Shown: positions 1 to 10,617 of the stretch, piece by piece
Layout: each line of letters opens with the position of its first letter
How positions within the stretch are numbered: position 1 is the stretch's first letter
Translations under genes and position numbers: made by a program
Source: Pempheris klunzingeri
Taxonomy: Eukaryota; Chordata; Actinopteri; Acropomatiformes; Pempheridae
Direction: 5' to 3'
Length of the DNA: 64,000 nt
NCBI RefSeq assembly: GCF_042242105.1
Contig: NC_092029.1
Span: forward strand, 13,285,885 to 13,349,884
Notes under the pieces: generated by a model
Databases searched by the model: none
Seen by the model: only the letters and a program-made list of their open reading frames with translations
Told to the model about the DNA's origin: nothing

Positions 1-298
1 GAAAAATTATAAAACCATCTTAAGTACAAACACTTTAATACTCAACAACTTTCACAGACTGTGGTGCTTATTCAGCAGCTTATCTGGAAAACATATTTTA
101 CATTTTACACTTTTGAATTGAAGCATTTTCAGAGCTGAGGTTTTACAGTCAAATGCAGTGATCTTGCAATAGGAAACAACAATCTCTGGAAGGGTTAGGG
201 TTAAGTTGCTCAGCTGTTTTTCCATCTGCTGTGATACACTTAAAAGCTCCAGAACAGGCACTAAATGGACCTTGGGGTGAGATTGTTGTGTGTCAAAT

Positions 299-316
299 GG
301 GGGGGGGGGGGGGGGG
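299..316. repeat. Poly-G run (18 G)
   Basis: An uninterrupted run of 18 G on the + strand, read directly. It could adopt a G-quadruplex, but it may also be of uncertain length because homopolymers are assembly-prone. Confidence 0.95.
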
Positions 317-3300
317 TCAAGAGATACATTATACCTCTTATACTGCCTGAATAATGAAAGCAAAAGACACTTGAACTGCCCAGTTAACTAATAAAGATGA
401 GACACTGTGTCAGAGCTGCTGACTTCCCCCCATCGATGCAGTCGGCCTCGCTACCTGTCCAGCCAGGTTTAATGACTCATGCTACACTTAACCCGACCAC
501 TTCAGTCGCACACTTTATGGTCATCTGAAGTACTCCTTACTCTGGAGTGGTCAGCAAACAGCTGTGAGCACCCTCACCTCTTCACGGCCCTGATGATCCT
601 CACAAGTAGCTCAAACAGCTCTGTGAGTATTTTGTAATGGGTATGTGAACATCCTATGTAGACAAGTTTAGAAAATATTTCAAAGTGAGATGTCATATGT
701 AGATATTGGATACAGAAAAAAATTCCCTGTGTTTATTTTGAGTTGTGTGGTGTCTCTAATCATTGGGTTGAAAACAAGCGTAATAAACTGACAATGTCTA
801 CGATGCCGGTTCCAACAGCAAAGCCTACAGCAAGGGAGTATCCCTCAGTAATAAAACACAGCCCCGGGAAAATCAAAGAGGGGATTTCGTACTGAAAAGA
901 CCAACTTTGGAAAATACCCACTAGCTCCAAAGGCTCACATTAGATTTGGCTGAACTTTGAAAGGCATTTGTGCAGAGAGTGGGGACTGTGCCATGCAAGG
1001 CAGACAACGGATCAGGGTCAGTTTAGAGAGGAGGAATGACTGCAGTGACCATTGAAAGGGGCAGACACACTGATACAGACCGCACAGACTTGCATGTAGT
1101 TCTACCTCGGCTACTTTGGGTGCCTGCATCTGGGTGCACAGTCCATGTAGTCAGCTCGAATGTGGAAAGTAAAAATTGGCTTTAACTCGTTGGGTAGTGA
1201 GTTTTACATTAATATCTACTTCCTTTAAGCCTTTAATGAACCTTTAGTGTACCTATTGCTAACTGTGTTGCTACTGCTGGGGCAAAAGAAAGAACCGGGG
1301 GATCCAAATTGAAGGAAGCTGTCACATTAGCTGCTTAATTATCCAATTGACCTTCAATCCGCATAACTTTACTGTGGTAAGTAAGAAGCAATGTCAGTGG
1401 AGCAGTCCTCTTCACATGCATTTTGCCATGAACAAAACTAACCACAACCAAAGGTATCAGCTGCACAATCCACAAGTAGTCACAACATTTCCAAGCCTAC
1501 AAGCCATTTATCTTATGAGGATCAATGAAATTCACATCAACATAATCATTAACAACATGACATCAGCAAGCAGAGACCAGGACAACGGTGCATGTTGATT
1601 AGCTGTAAGTGTTTATCTTCCTTCTTTCCATCTGTTCCACTCTTGCTTCCACTTCCTCACTCACTCCTTTTTCATTAAAGTCAGTAACATCAAATTCTCA
1701 CGACATTACCGCCTCCATTCCATTGCCATTCCTATTATACATTCAAGCTCAGTATATGTTTGGTAGATCATAAAGTACCTCCAAGATTGCTGTGTGCATA
1801 TGAGCTCCGCAGAACATTCCTATGGGCTCAGACCATCCCTCTCCAAGCATATACTTTACTATGTAAAAATACACATTGACCGGCCTGTGTATGTGGCTAC
1901 AGACCACCAGGGCTCACATTTGCATTTGGAGCACATGTGTTCATAGCACTCCCTATTCACACTCAGATTACTGAGTCTCTTCTGACTGGACCATCAAGGA
2001 GGATATCACAACGGGCTGTGTCTCATTACTTTTTGATCTTGTGCTCAATGCCTAGGAGAGTTTTAAACCTTTTAACTGCCTCAATTGTTACCTGAAAACA
2101 GGATTTTGTGGACATATTCTGGTTATCTTCTAAATGTAGATTCAGCTAAATAGAATCTGCATTCAAATAGCTTAACAGACAGTTAACACAATTAAGGAAG
2201 CAGAAAAAACTGTCAATAACAACAGGCAGAATAGCATTTTGGAAAAGAAAGAGCAGAACTGTGTCTCTTGAAATGCAATGATTGGCACATATGCAAAATA
2301 TAGCATGTTTTTGTGACAAATATGTACTCTCCAAAACACAATTAGGTACTAAAAGGCTTCATATCTGGTCTCATGTGGACAAGAAGAAGACACTTATAAC
2401 AACATTCACAGATGAACAGTTTAATCGGTCTTCAACTGTTGGCTTACCAGCTAGTCAGAGACTCAAACTGACAGCATCACAAGCACTGAAAGTCTGAAGC
2501 TTTTGTCCCAGAGAGGATTGAGTTAACCAGACAGGACTTGACCACACACTTTGTACAGCTCATAGATCCTTTAATCAACCTTGTTTGTCCGTGTGTGTTC
2601 TTGTTTATTCTGCCACAGCCCTACCAGATGGCAGCTGAGTTCAATGCCATGCAGCCCATTGCTGACTTCACAGTCCTACAGCACTCAAGTGCAGTGAAAA
2701 TGTAACTGAATCCAGAGGACGTTTTGATGACGAGGACAAAAAATAATATAAACAGTTGTTTTGCAAGTACAAGCTGGACGTGGAAGCGTTTGTGCAAGTG
2801 ATAGCCCAGCTGTTCTTGCCTTGACTTTGGGAGCATCTTGGTAACACTTTCATTTAAAAAGAAGACATAATGGGGAAACACAGCAAAAAGAGGACATGTG
2901 TGACTGTGAGAGAGTGAGAAATGAGGAGGAGAGGACCCAAAAGAATGAAAGTAGGAAGAAGAGATGAGAGAAAAGGCCAAAGGTCAAACACCACCCACTC
3001 CCCTCTTCCATTTCCCACTCGCTCTGTCTCATTTTGAATCCCGCCTTTTGTGGTACTTTAACTCTGCAAAGTTCTCTCTATCTCCAACCAATCCTCTCAG
3101 TCAGCACCTAAACCTTCACCTTTTAAACCATCAAATACAAACTTTGGATAGTTTTTGTTGCCTGCGGGCCGAGCAGAGAGACAGCAGCACAATGAAGCAC
3201 CGAAGTCCTCTCTGTCCGTTTAGTTACGGCCTCACATCTTCCTCTGCGTCCACTTAAGGTCACTCTCCATTCCTGATAGAGACGCAGGCTTGATCTCAAC

Positions 3301-5851
3301 TGACGCTAAGGACCTTAAGGTGTCACTCAGGATTTCACACCGCAGCCAAACAACTGCGGAGGAGCAGAGGAAGACAAGGAGAGAGGGCAGAGGTGGGAGA
3401 GACGGAGAGAGGCGAGGGATGAGATTTGAGACAGGAGGGCGGGATTTCCTCTGAGCAACTTATCACTGGACCAAACAAAGAGCCGCACAGGCCGGGGACA
3501 CACATTATAATGCAGATGTTTCAGGAGGATGGATGGAGAAAGAAAAGAGGAAGAAAAGGAGAAAATAAGCATTCCCTCTTTACTGTGTTGGCGCAGAATG
3601 AGCCGCACAAGCTCCGACAGTATTTCACACACCTCAACACGCGTCATGACTGGTAGAGACAGAAGTTTAACTTGATGTGTGGCTTAATAGACTCCTGTGG
3701 CTTTCACTGCCTCACAAACATGGCTGAAGTAAGCAAACGTACAGCTGGGAGGCTAATTAGCAACAAATGGCATTTCCTCGTAATAAAGTAAAACACTGAA
3801 ACGATTAAACATCCATCATGCCCTGGCGCATACACACATTTAAGACAGATTGACACCCTCTTATCTTCAGGCTGTGTTTATGAGAGTTAAAGCCTCGTCT
3901 CTAGTAGAGCCTCCCTGTTTGTCACTAACACTGCAGACATCAGCAAGGAATGTGCGTCGTAGTTTTAGCTGACAGCACCGGTGTTTAGACTCTGTGGGAA
4001 AAACAGCAAACTTACACCTCTCTATTTTCAGACGCATACACACACACACACTTTCACACCCACCCTTGGGACACTCATACGACCCTTGCTGCACATACCC
4101 TTGGCCTCCCTCTGAGGGTGACACACTAGCCTCATTCTCTGACCCGACTGGATTTCAGCCCGGAGAAAAAAAAGCTCGCCACTGGACTCTCTGCATCCAC
4201 GTCCGTCATTTAAGTTGTAAGTCCTGTGGCTACGCACACACTGAGGCATGAGATTGGGACACTATTGATTTGTTTTTTATATTAGACAGATTACTCCAAA
4301 CGGACCTGCCTCCCACTCTGCCTTCCCCTCCACCCATCCCTGCCCCTACAGGGCTGCAACTCCTTGCACGTGAGTGCTCAGGATAGGGGGCAGATGTCCT
4401 CCCAGAGGACTGGGCTAGCAGGGTGGGAGGAGGAGGACCGAGGGGTCCATTGTCTCCGGCACCTTTTAACCAAAGAGTTTGCTCTAAACAGTAATTATTC
4501 CCCCCTCCTCTTCTCTATCCCCATTTGTAGCCACCCCCAAATGCTGCCCTTAGGGCTCTAATTTGGGTCACAGGCTGCAGAATGGCATCTCAACACACAC
4601 TAACACATGTGCTGGCCTTAAGAGATATGGCATAGAAAAAACACAAAAGCAGAATTGAGTTACAGGCCAATTTTTTTGTCTTATTTTCTTAAATGCACAA
4701 AAAATTTGATATACACAAACTTAAAATCACGCAATACGTTTTTAAATTTTCTGCAATGTGCGCATTTAAATTACATAAGTGATTTCCAACAAAGTAAAAC
4801 AAACAAACAAAAACCCTGGGCTCATGAAAGAACAGCAGAAAACCAAGAACACAATCATCACAGCATCATTAGGAATTCAACCCGCAACGTCTGCGAGAAA
4901 GCAAACATGCTCCATTCAACAGCAGGGGTGAGAAAACAACCAGAAGACGCTGTTCATACAACTGTACCGCTGAGAGACAGACGCTGCAAAGTCACTTCAC
5001 ACAGTGCTGTCAGCTGTGGAAAAAATATCACACACCATACAAAAGAGCCACTAAGACAAACAGCCAAACCATCAATGGCTAGTAAACAGGCTTTGTATTT
5101 ATAAGTTGCTAAAGTTTCACCAGATGCCACTTGAAAAGAACCAGTTTTTCTGTAATGCCAGCACATGATGTTGTATTCTGGTCATTCAAACAGCCTCGTC
5201 GTTTGACCAGAGAGAAAGCAGGATATTATTCTACATTTAAGCCTGTTTGACGAGGACTGCAGACATGCAACACCTTTGTCAGCAAAATCTAGTCCCACCA
5301 CATCACAGATTCACTTCATCTCTGGAAAAAAAAAACTTGCGTGAGTCTCCATAATTTGATCATGCTGGGAAACATCAGTGAATATATTTGAAAAAAGAAC
5401 CAGCACCTACTTACCGGTAGGCATTGTGGCTTGGCTCCCCTTCAACAGGAATTAGAGTAAACCAGGCTGAGTTTTTTTTTATTTTCTTGCAAAAAAAAAA
5501 ACGAGGTGCAGGTTTTAAAGGAAAACAGGACTTCCCCAGCAGGTCACATTTCCAGAATATTCCAAACAGTATTCCCAGCAAAGCCTGAAAAAGAAAAATC
5601 CCAAACTTTCCCACTCATTGTGAATCCTCTCTCCTGGAAGCAAACGTGCAGTCCGCTCCTCCAATATACACACAGGAGCATACACTCCTCTCAGGCTGTG
5701 TTTTCTCCTGAGCACAAACACACTCCTCTGGCTGATGTGGTCTCTCCTTTGCTTTCTTTCACTTTATTTTGCTGAGGATCTCCTCTTCTCTTTCTGAATG
5801 CCTCCCTCTCTCCCTCTCTTTCTCCTGTGGCAACACATCCACTGCCTGCAT

Positions 5852-5917
5852 GTGTGTGTGTCTAAAAGTGTTCATGTGTGTGTTTGCATGTGAGTGTGTG
5901 TGTGTATGTGTGTGTCA
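5852..5917. repeat. Interrupted (GT)n microsatellite
   Basis: TG dinucleotides broken by short insertions over about 65 bases, directly visible. It lies at the start of a pyrimidine-rich region. Confidence 0.85.
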
Positions 5918-6484
5918 GAGTGAATGGCCTCTGGTCTCTACTGCTCCCTCCCTGCTGGGTATTCCCCTCCCCCTGACTCCTCCTCCATCTCTCCCACAGC
6001 AAATTACAAGGAGCCGGGAGTTCCACATTAAGTGCCTCCTCTGCTTTTTCCTCTGTCTTTCCCCTCTTTTATCTTTTTCTCCCTTTTTTCATTTCTTCCT
6101 CTTTTTCTCTCTCTTTCCAAAATCAAACTTTTAGCTTCGTATACAACTCTTGTAGGGCTGGCGACACCTTCTCTCTCTCTGTGTGTGTGTGTGTCTGCTG
6201 CCCGCTCACCAGGCTTGCTGAACTGCTGCTGTTATCGCACAGCTCCAGAGATCACACACATGCACACACACTTTACAAGGAAGGAGGAGGGGAGCTACGG
6301 CTGATCAATAGGCCGGGAGCCAGCTCAAACAAAAGCTCCTCGTCCACTGCGAAACACGGCACCGCTCATTGTGTCCCAGACCAGAGGAAGGCTGGATAGA
6401 ATGAGCACACAAAATGTCAGAAGAGGGTTTCAAGATGTACACGAATGTCAGAGAACATGGACACAGATTAATTAAACTCTGAGA

Positions 6485-6965
6485 CAGTGGTTCTTAAACT
6501 TTTTTTGGATTGTGATCCATTAAAAGACTAAGATGTTTCAATACATTCAGTTTCCCATACCAAAACTTTGCCTTCATTTAGATATGATTTACAACAAGAA
6601 AGAATCTGAACAAATATTTAATGCCAGCATGCAATACAGTCAGTTTCCAGTGCTCAATTCTACAAAGAATAAAAAGCTTTTTCGTTGGTAAGAATCAAAG
6701 TCAGCTCTCTCTACTAGCGGCTTCACTAGTTGCATATTTCTGCAGGCTGTGTCCAGATGAACGAAAAAGTGATCTTTGTTTTCCTTGTTTAGTTAAATAC
6801 TTTTCAAAGATCTCAGGAACTAAGAGTTACCATTAATTTCTGAGAAAAAAAAGAAGTGGGCTTTGGATTTGGCAGAACAAGCATAACCAATCAGATATAA
6901 GACTTTTTTGTTCTTATCTTAACATCCCAGATTCATCTCGTGACCCCCCAGGATGGGGACCACCG
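6485..6965 (+). mobile_element. Non-autonomous hAT-like DNA transposon
   Basis: The left end begins CAGTGGTTCTTAAAC followed by a T-run and a GGATTGTGATCC-type block. The right end has a GTGACCCCCC block and finishes GGGGACCACCG. This inverted-terminal layout is typical of non-autonomous hAT (Charlie-like) elements of vertebrates. The 8 bases flanking each side, CTCTGAGA and CTCTATAG, share only their first four bases, so the target duplication has decayed if it is one. The 480-bp interior has no transposase frame, so it must have been mobilised in trans. Which strand is the sense strand is arbitrary. Confidence 0.65.
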
Positions 6966-7193
6966 CTCTATAGCTTCTACTTTCACGACAGCAGTTACAG
7001 TTCAGGACAGGCCATGCGTCCCATAAGGAAGACACACGTGAGACAATAGGCCCTCAGTCTCACGCACTAAAGCAAATGTGTCGACTATTTGTCGTCCTTC
7101 TTTAAAGACAAGGACTGGTCTCAGCAGCATGGGGTCCTGCTAACACCACCCCTTTCTCCACACCAGTACAATAATAGAGACCCCCTGGACTAT

Positions 7194-7196
<3 letters not shown>

Positions 7197-7239
<43 letters not shown>
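7197..7239. repeat. (CA)n microsatellite
   Basis: About 21 uninterrupted CA units, directly visible. A second long array follows 134 bases downstream. Confidence 0.97.
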
Positions 7240-7241
<2 letters not shown>

Positions 7242-7369
7242 GTCGGACCCTGAGAGGCACGACCCCTCTCTCTAATGGTTTGAGGGTCCGTTGACCCACG
7301 AAGCCCCTAAACCTCCACTCCGAATCTAAATACTGTCCACCTACCCCTCCCCCTGCCACCTCCAACCCT

Positions 7370-7372
<3 letters not shown>

Positions 7373-7421
<49 letters not shown>
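7373..7421. repeat. (AC)n microsatellite
   Basis: About 24 uninterrupted AC units, directly visible. Confidence 0.97.
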
Positions 7422-7422
<1 letters not shown>

Positions 7423-7993
7423 CCCATCAGTATAATGAGCACCTCTAGCTTGGCAAACACACAGACAGAGCGTCTAAACTCATCCGTTCAGCCAAGCACA
7501 ACCTGTTGATGACAGAAACCTACAGCAGCAGTCTGGCTTATCTGATGCCCCCTGTGTGCTCCGCCGGCCCCCACAACACTCCCTGCACGACATCGACCAG
7601 AGAAACTATAGTGTTCCTCTTTTACTGGACATTACAGTGGCTGTATAAGTTGCAGCACATGTAGACACAGTGCTTTAGAAAGGGGAAGAAAGAGGAGACA
7701 ACAATGCTGTGAAAATTGATAAAATCAAAGATTAGCTCAATATTTTGCTGCAGATTTGATCCAATAGAAGAGAACTTCCTTCAGCAGACTGTCTGAAATG
7801 TGAATAGAGGGGCTTGTGGTAAGTGCTCCGATGATGTCTCCTTTCATTATTGATAAATCATTAACGTCAGTCTGTAAAATATTAGGAAATCTTGAAAAAT
7901 GTCACAATCTTCCACAGCTGTGGAAGATTCCATGGTTTTGGCTCAGAGTCTTAAAGAAACACTTGTTGTTAAATATGCTGATCCACCTTCTTG

Positions 7994-8190
7994 CCAAGAG
8001 CCAGATGAGAAGATTGATATTACTCTCATGTCCGTTTGCTTAATGTGATGCTAGAGCCAAGAGTTAGTCTATCACAGCACAAAGACTGGAAACAGGAGAA
8101 AATGGCTGGCTTGGCTCTGTCCAGTGGTACAAAATATTCACATCAGCATCTCTAAAGCTCACTAATTAACACACTGTATCTCATTTGTGG
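7994..8190 (+). mobile_element. MITE-like element, copy 1 (left-half fragment)
   Basis: Contains CAGATGAGAAGATTGAT, then ACTCTCATGTC, AAAGACTGGAAACAGG, GGCTCTGTCC and CTCTAAAGCTCACTAATTAACAC, in that order. The same ordered blocks recur at about 10263-10617 and 31117-31230. The reverse complement of the first blocks occurs at 38950-39090. The shared order across separate loci shows a dispersed repeat family. Assignment to a MITE or foldback class is inference from the inverted-repeat copy at 31085-31515. Confidence 0.65.
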
Positions 8191-8491
8191 TTGTGCAGGA
8201 AGTTACATTCTGTAACAGGTTTGCACAGAACTGCTGGGCAAACCTATAAACTGCTGTTCGTAAGGAAATAGTTACACTATGCAATTCCCTCTTAAATCAA
8301 AAATCGGTTTTAAGCAGTAAAGAAATCACATATATTGAGTTAATTTGTGAGCTTTAGAGGTGTTGCTGGGAGTATTTTTGTACAATGGACACAGCCAGAC
8401 AGGCAGTTTCCCCCTACAGAAAAAAATAAAGACTCCGTCAACAATTGGGAAACATGGAGCTTGAGTGTTTATCAAGCGTGGAGGGTCTGAA

Positions 8492-8559
8492 CGAAAGATG
8501 CTACTGAGTTGCATTGTGGGAAATGCAGGATCCAGTGTTTTTGGAGCTTGATCCATATA
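8492..8559. repeat. Dispersed short repeat, copy 1
   Basis: Shares TCCAGTGTTTTTGGAGCTTG followed by ATCCATAT, and the preceding GAGTTGCATT(G/A)TGGGAA block, with 52693-52759 inside a papln intron. The similarity spans about 67 bases and stops at both ends, as expected of a dispersed element fragment. No ends typical of a known class are visible. Confidence 0.75.
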
Positions 8560-8999
8560 AAGGACTAAAATTCAGGATATCTCAGCTTTTGCAACATCAA
8601 TCTTAACTACTATTTTTTTCTTTTCCTTTGCAAGACTTTGTGCAGCCAATACTCCACACCTAACTCCTTTCAGCACCACCTCCCTCACTCGGCTCTGCTC
8701 CAATGTCATTTCCCTTTCGCATGTCATCCCCTCTCCTCTCAGAGGGCAGATTTCCCAACAGACCTCCCCTCCTTTTCAAAGCTAACAACAAGCTATAGCA
8801 AGGCAGTAAGACCCTGCACGCAGAAAAACAACTCTCTCGAACACCCTTCATGCACCCACAGTCAGAATTGATGGTTTGAGAGTTTGTGCGGTTGCCAAGC
8901 TGATCGGGGCCGTAGCGCTGTGGAAGTCACTATGACGACAACGAAGTATTCATCTCCAAGGCAGAGTGGCATATGGAAAGACAGTGTGAGAGAGAGAAT

Positions 9000-9004
<5 letters not shown>

Positions 9005-9052
<48 letters not shown>
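9005..9052. repeat. (AG)24 microsatellite
   Basis: Uninterrupted AG dinucleotides over 48 bases. Purine-only on one strand, so it could form triplex DNA in principle. Confidence 0.97.
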
Positions 9053-9056
<4 letters not shown>

Positions 9057-9206
9057 AATAGCGAGGCAGAGAAAGAAGAAAATGCTTATTGTCAATAAAC
9101 CACTCAATTCCTCATAACACTGGGGCAGTGCAAACAGTAAAGCAGGGCACAGGGTTCATGCACACTCCATTCAAATTTTACTGGTGCACACGCACGCGTG
9201 CACGCA

Positions 9207-9207
<1 letters not shown>

Positions 9208-9240
<33 letters not shown>
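9208..9240. repeat. (CA)n microsatellite
   Basis: About 16 CA units, preceded by an imperfect CA/CG-rich stretch. Directly visible. Confidence 0.95.
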
Positions 9241-9242
<2 letters not shown>

Positions 9243-10262
9243 GTTTGTCTTCCAACAGCATTGTAAACTCTGACTTAAAAGACCACAGCCTCTTGAAAAT
9301 GGTTTAGTGTGTGTGTAATCAGAAATAAAAACTGACTCCAACCACTTGAGCATGTCCTGGACGGAGGAGGGCTGCAAGCAGAGAGAGGTGGAGAACTTAT
9401 TTGATGGTTGTTATTGCAGTGGGCAGTGTGCGTGCGTGTGTGTGTGTTTGCATGTGGGTGTGAAATCAGGTCCAATATCTTGCTCAGACAGCGTTGAAAA
9501 CTTCTTCATTTTCTCAGCTGTCTGAAGTGAAGACGTTTCTGTGGGAACGTATACATCACATGGAGGAGCAGACTGAGAGAATACAGGGGGAAATAGATTC
9601 AGACTGGGAGAGACTGTGACTAATGACCGGGGTTTGTGGGTAGAGGGTTCATTCATATACAGTTTCCCCCTCCCTCTGTGCCCCTGTCTGTCTTTGTCAT
9701 TGGTGAGATGGATCATCGGCAGACACACTCTCTCTCTTTCTCCCTCTCGCTCACACACAGATTCTTTAAAGTGTCACAACTTTTAAAGCTTTTGTTCTTG
9801 CTGCCTGAGCTCTTCATTAACCCCTCAGCACACAGTTTCGTCGCTTTTCACCCCTCAAGTAACTTTAAGGTTGGAAAAATCATCGTCCATACTCTCTAGA
9901 ACGCCGCATGAAGGTGTTTTTTAATCTGACGCCACTGTTGTCAGGACAAAATTTTGACATCTAATGCTAAACAATGGTTACAATAATCTGGTCTTGTCTA
10001 CATTAATAACCACATGGTTATGGTTATGGAATGATCATAGAAATGCTTAAAAAATCAACACTGACTTTTATTGCCTCATTTTTTAATCTGATAATCAAGG
10101 TGAACTGCCAGCCAATTTCTTATTGGGAGGGAGTATATCTAGTATTTGTATGTCCTGCCACAAGTAGCATTAGCGGTTGCTAGAAGAAGGTACCTTTTTT
10201 CACATTGTTAAAAAAATATGCCAATTTAAAGGAATAAGTACGGAAATGCACTCATTTGCTGT

Positions 10263-10617
10263 CTGGCAGAGAGATAGATGAGAAGATTGATACCACTGTC
10301 GAATCTGACCATCAAATCTGAAGCTTCAGCAGTTAGCTGGTTAGCTTGGCGTAGCATTAAGATTCAAGATTCAAAGTGTTTATTGTCATATGCACAGTAA
10401 GGAAACATGTTTCCCTGTACAATGAAATTCTTTCATTGCTATCCGCAATGAATGCCAAACAATTGAAGTATAAATAGCTAAAAATATAAAAATAGATTTT
10501 AAAAAAAGGCAGCATGTGAAAAAAATATATAATAGAAATATAAACTGTGCAAAAATGAGTAGACTGAAGATGCATGAACCAGCTAGTCTGGCTCTGTCCA
10601 AAGGTAACAAAATCACA
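10263..10617 (+). mobile_element. MITE-like element, copy 2 (interrupted)
   Basis: The left part (10263-10360) carries AGAGAGATAGATGAGAAG, ATTGATACCACT and GGTTAGCTTGGCGTAGCATTAA. The right part (10561-10617) resumes with AGACTGAAGA, CAGCTAG and GGCTCTGTCCAAAGGTAAC. In the other copies these blocks are contiguous. Here about 200 bases of a different repeat (10361-10560) sit between them, so the MITE inserted first. Confidence 0.65.
10361..10560. mobile_element. SINE-like dispersed repeat inserted in a MITE
   Basis: Begins GATTCAAGATTCAAAGTGTT, then TATTGTCATATGCACAGTAA and ACAATGAAATTCTT, with an A/T-rich tail. A second copy at about 45047-45240 starts with the same GATTCAAGATTCAA and contains GTCATGTGCACAGTAAG and GCAATGAAATTCTTAC. 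The copies are diverged but colinear. I cannot see clear pol III boxes or a tail repeat, so the class is uncertain. Confidence 0.65.

Larger units (their letters stand above)
1..6484. other. Gene-free block: left edge of the desert
   Basis: No gene could be supported here. The block holds an 18-base G run (299-316), alternating purine-rich and pyrimidine-rich stretches around 2880-3090 and 3355-3565, GT-rich sequence near 5852-5917, and a nearly pure pyrimidine tract at about 6035-6119. Two isolated splice-like contexts, a + strand acceptor at 2617-2618 and a minus-strand donor at about 5413, are treated as findings because neither links to further exons. The short open frames lack codon structure or known domains. 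Confidence 0.6.
6966..10224. other. Gene-free block with microsatellites
   Basis: No coding gene is supported. It carries two (CA)n arrays 134 bases apart, a (GA)24 array, a further (CA)n array, a perfect 24-bp palindrome (7906-7929), one copy of a long-inverted-repeat element (about 7994-8190) and one copy of a short repeat also found inside papln (8492-8559). Open frames over the arrays are repeat translations. Confidence 0.6.
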
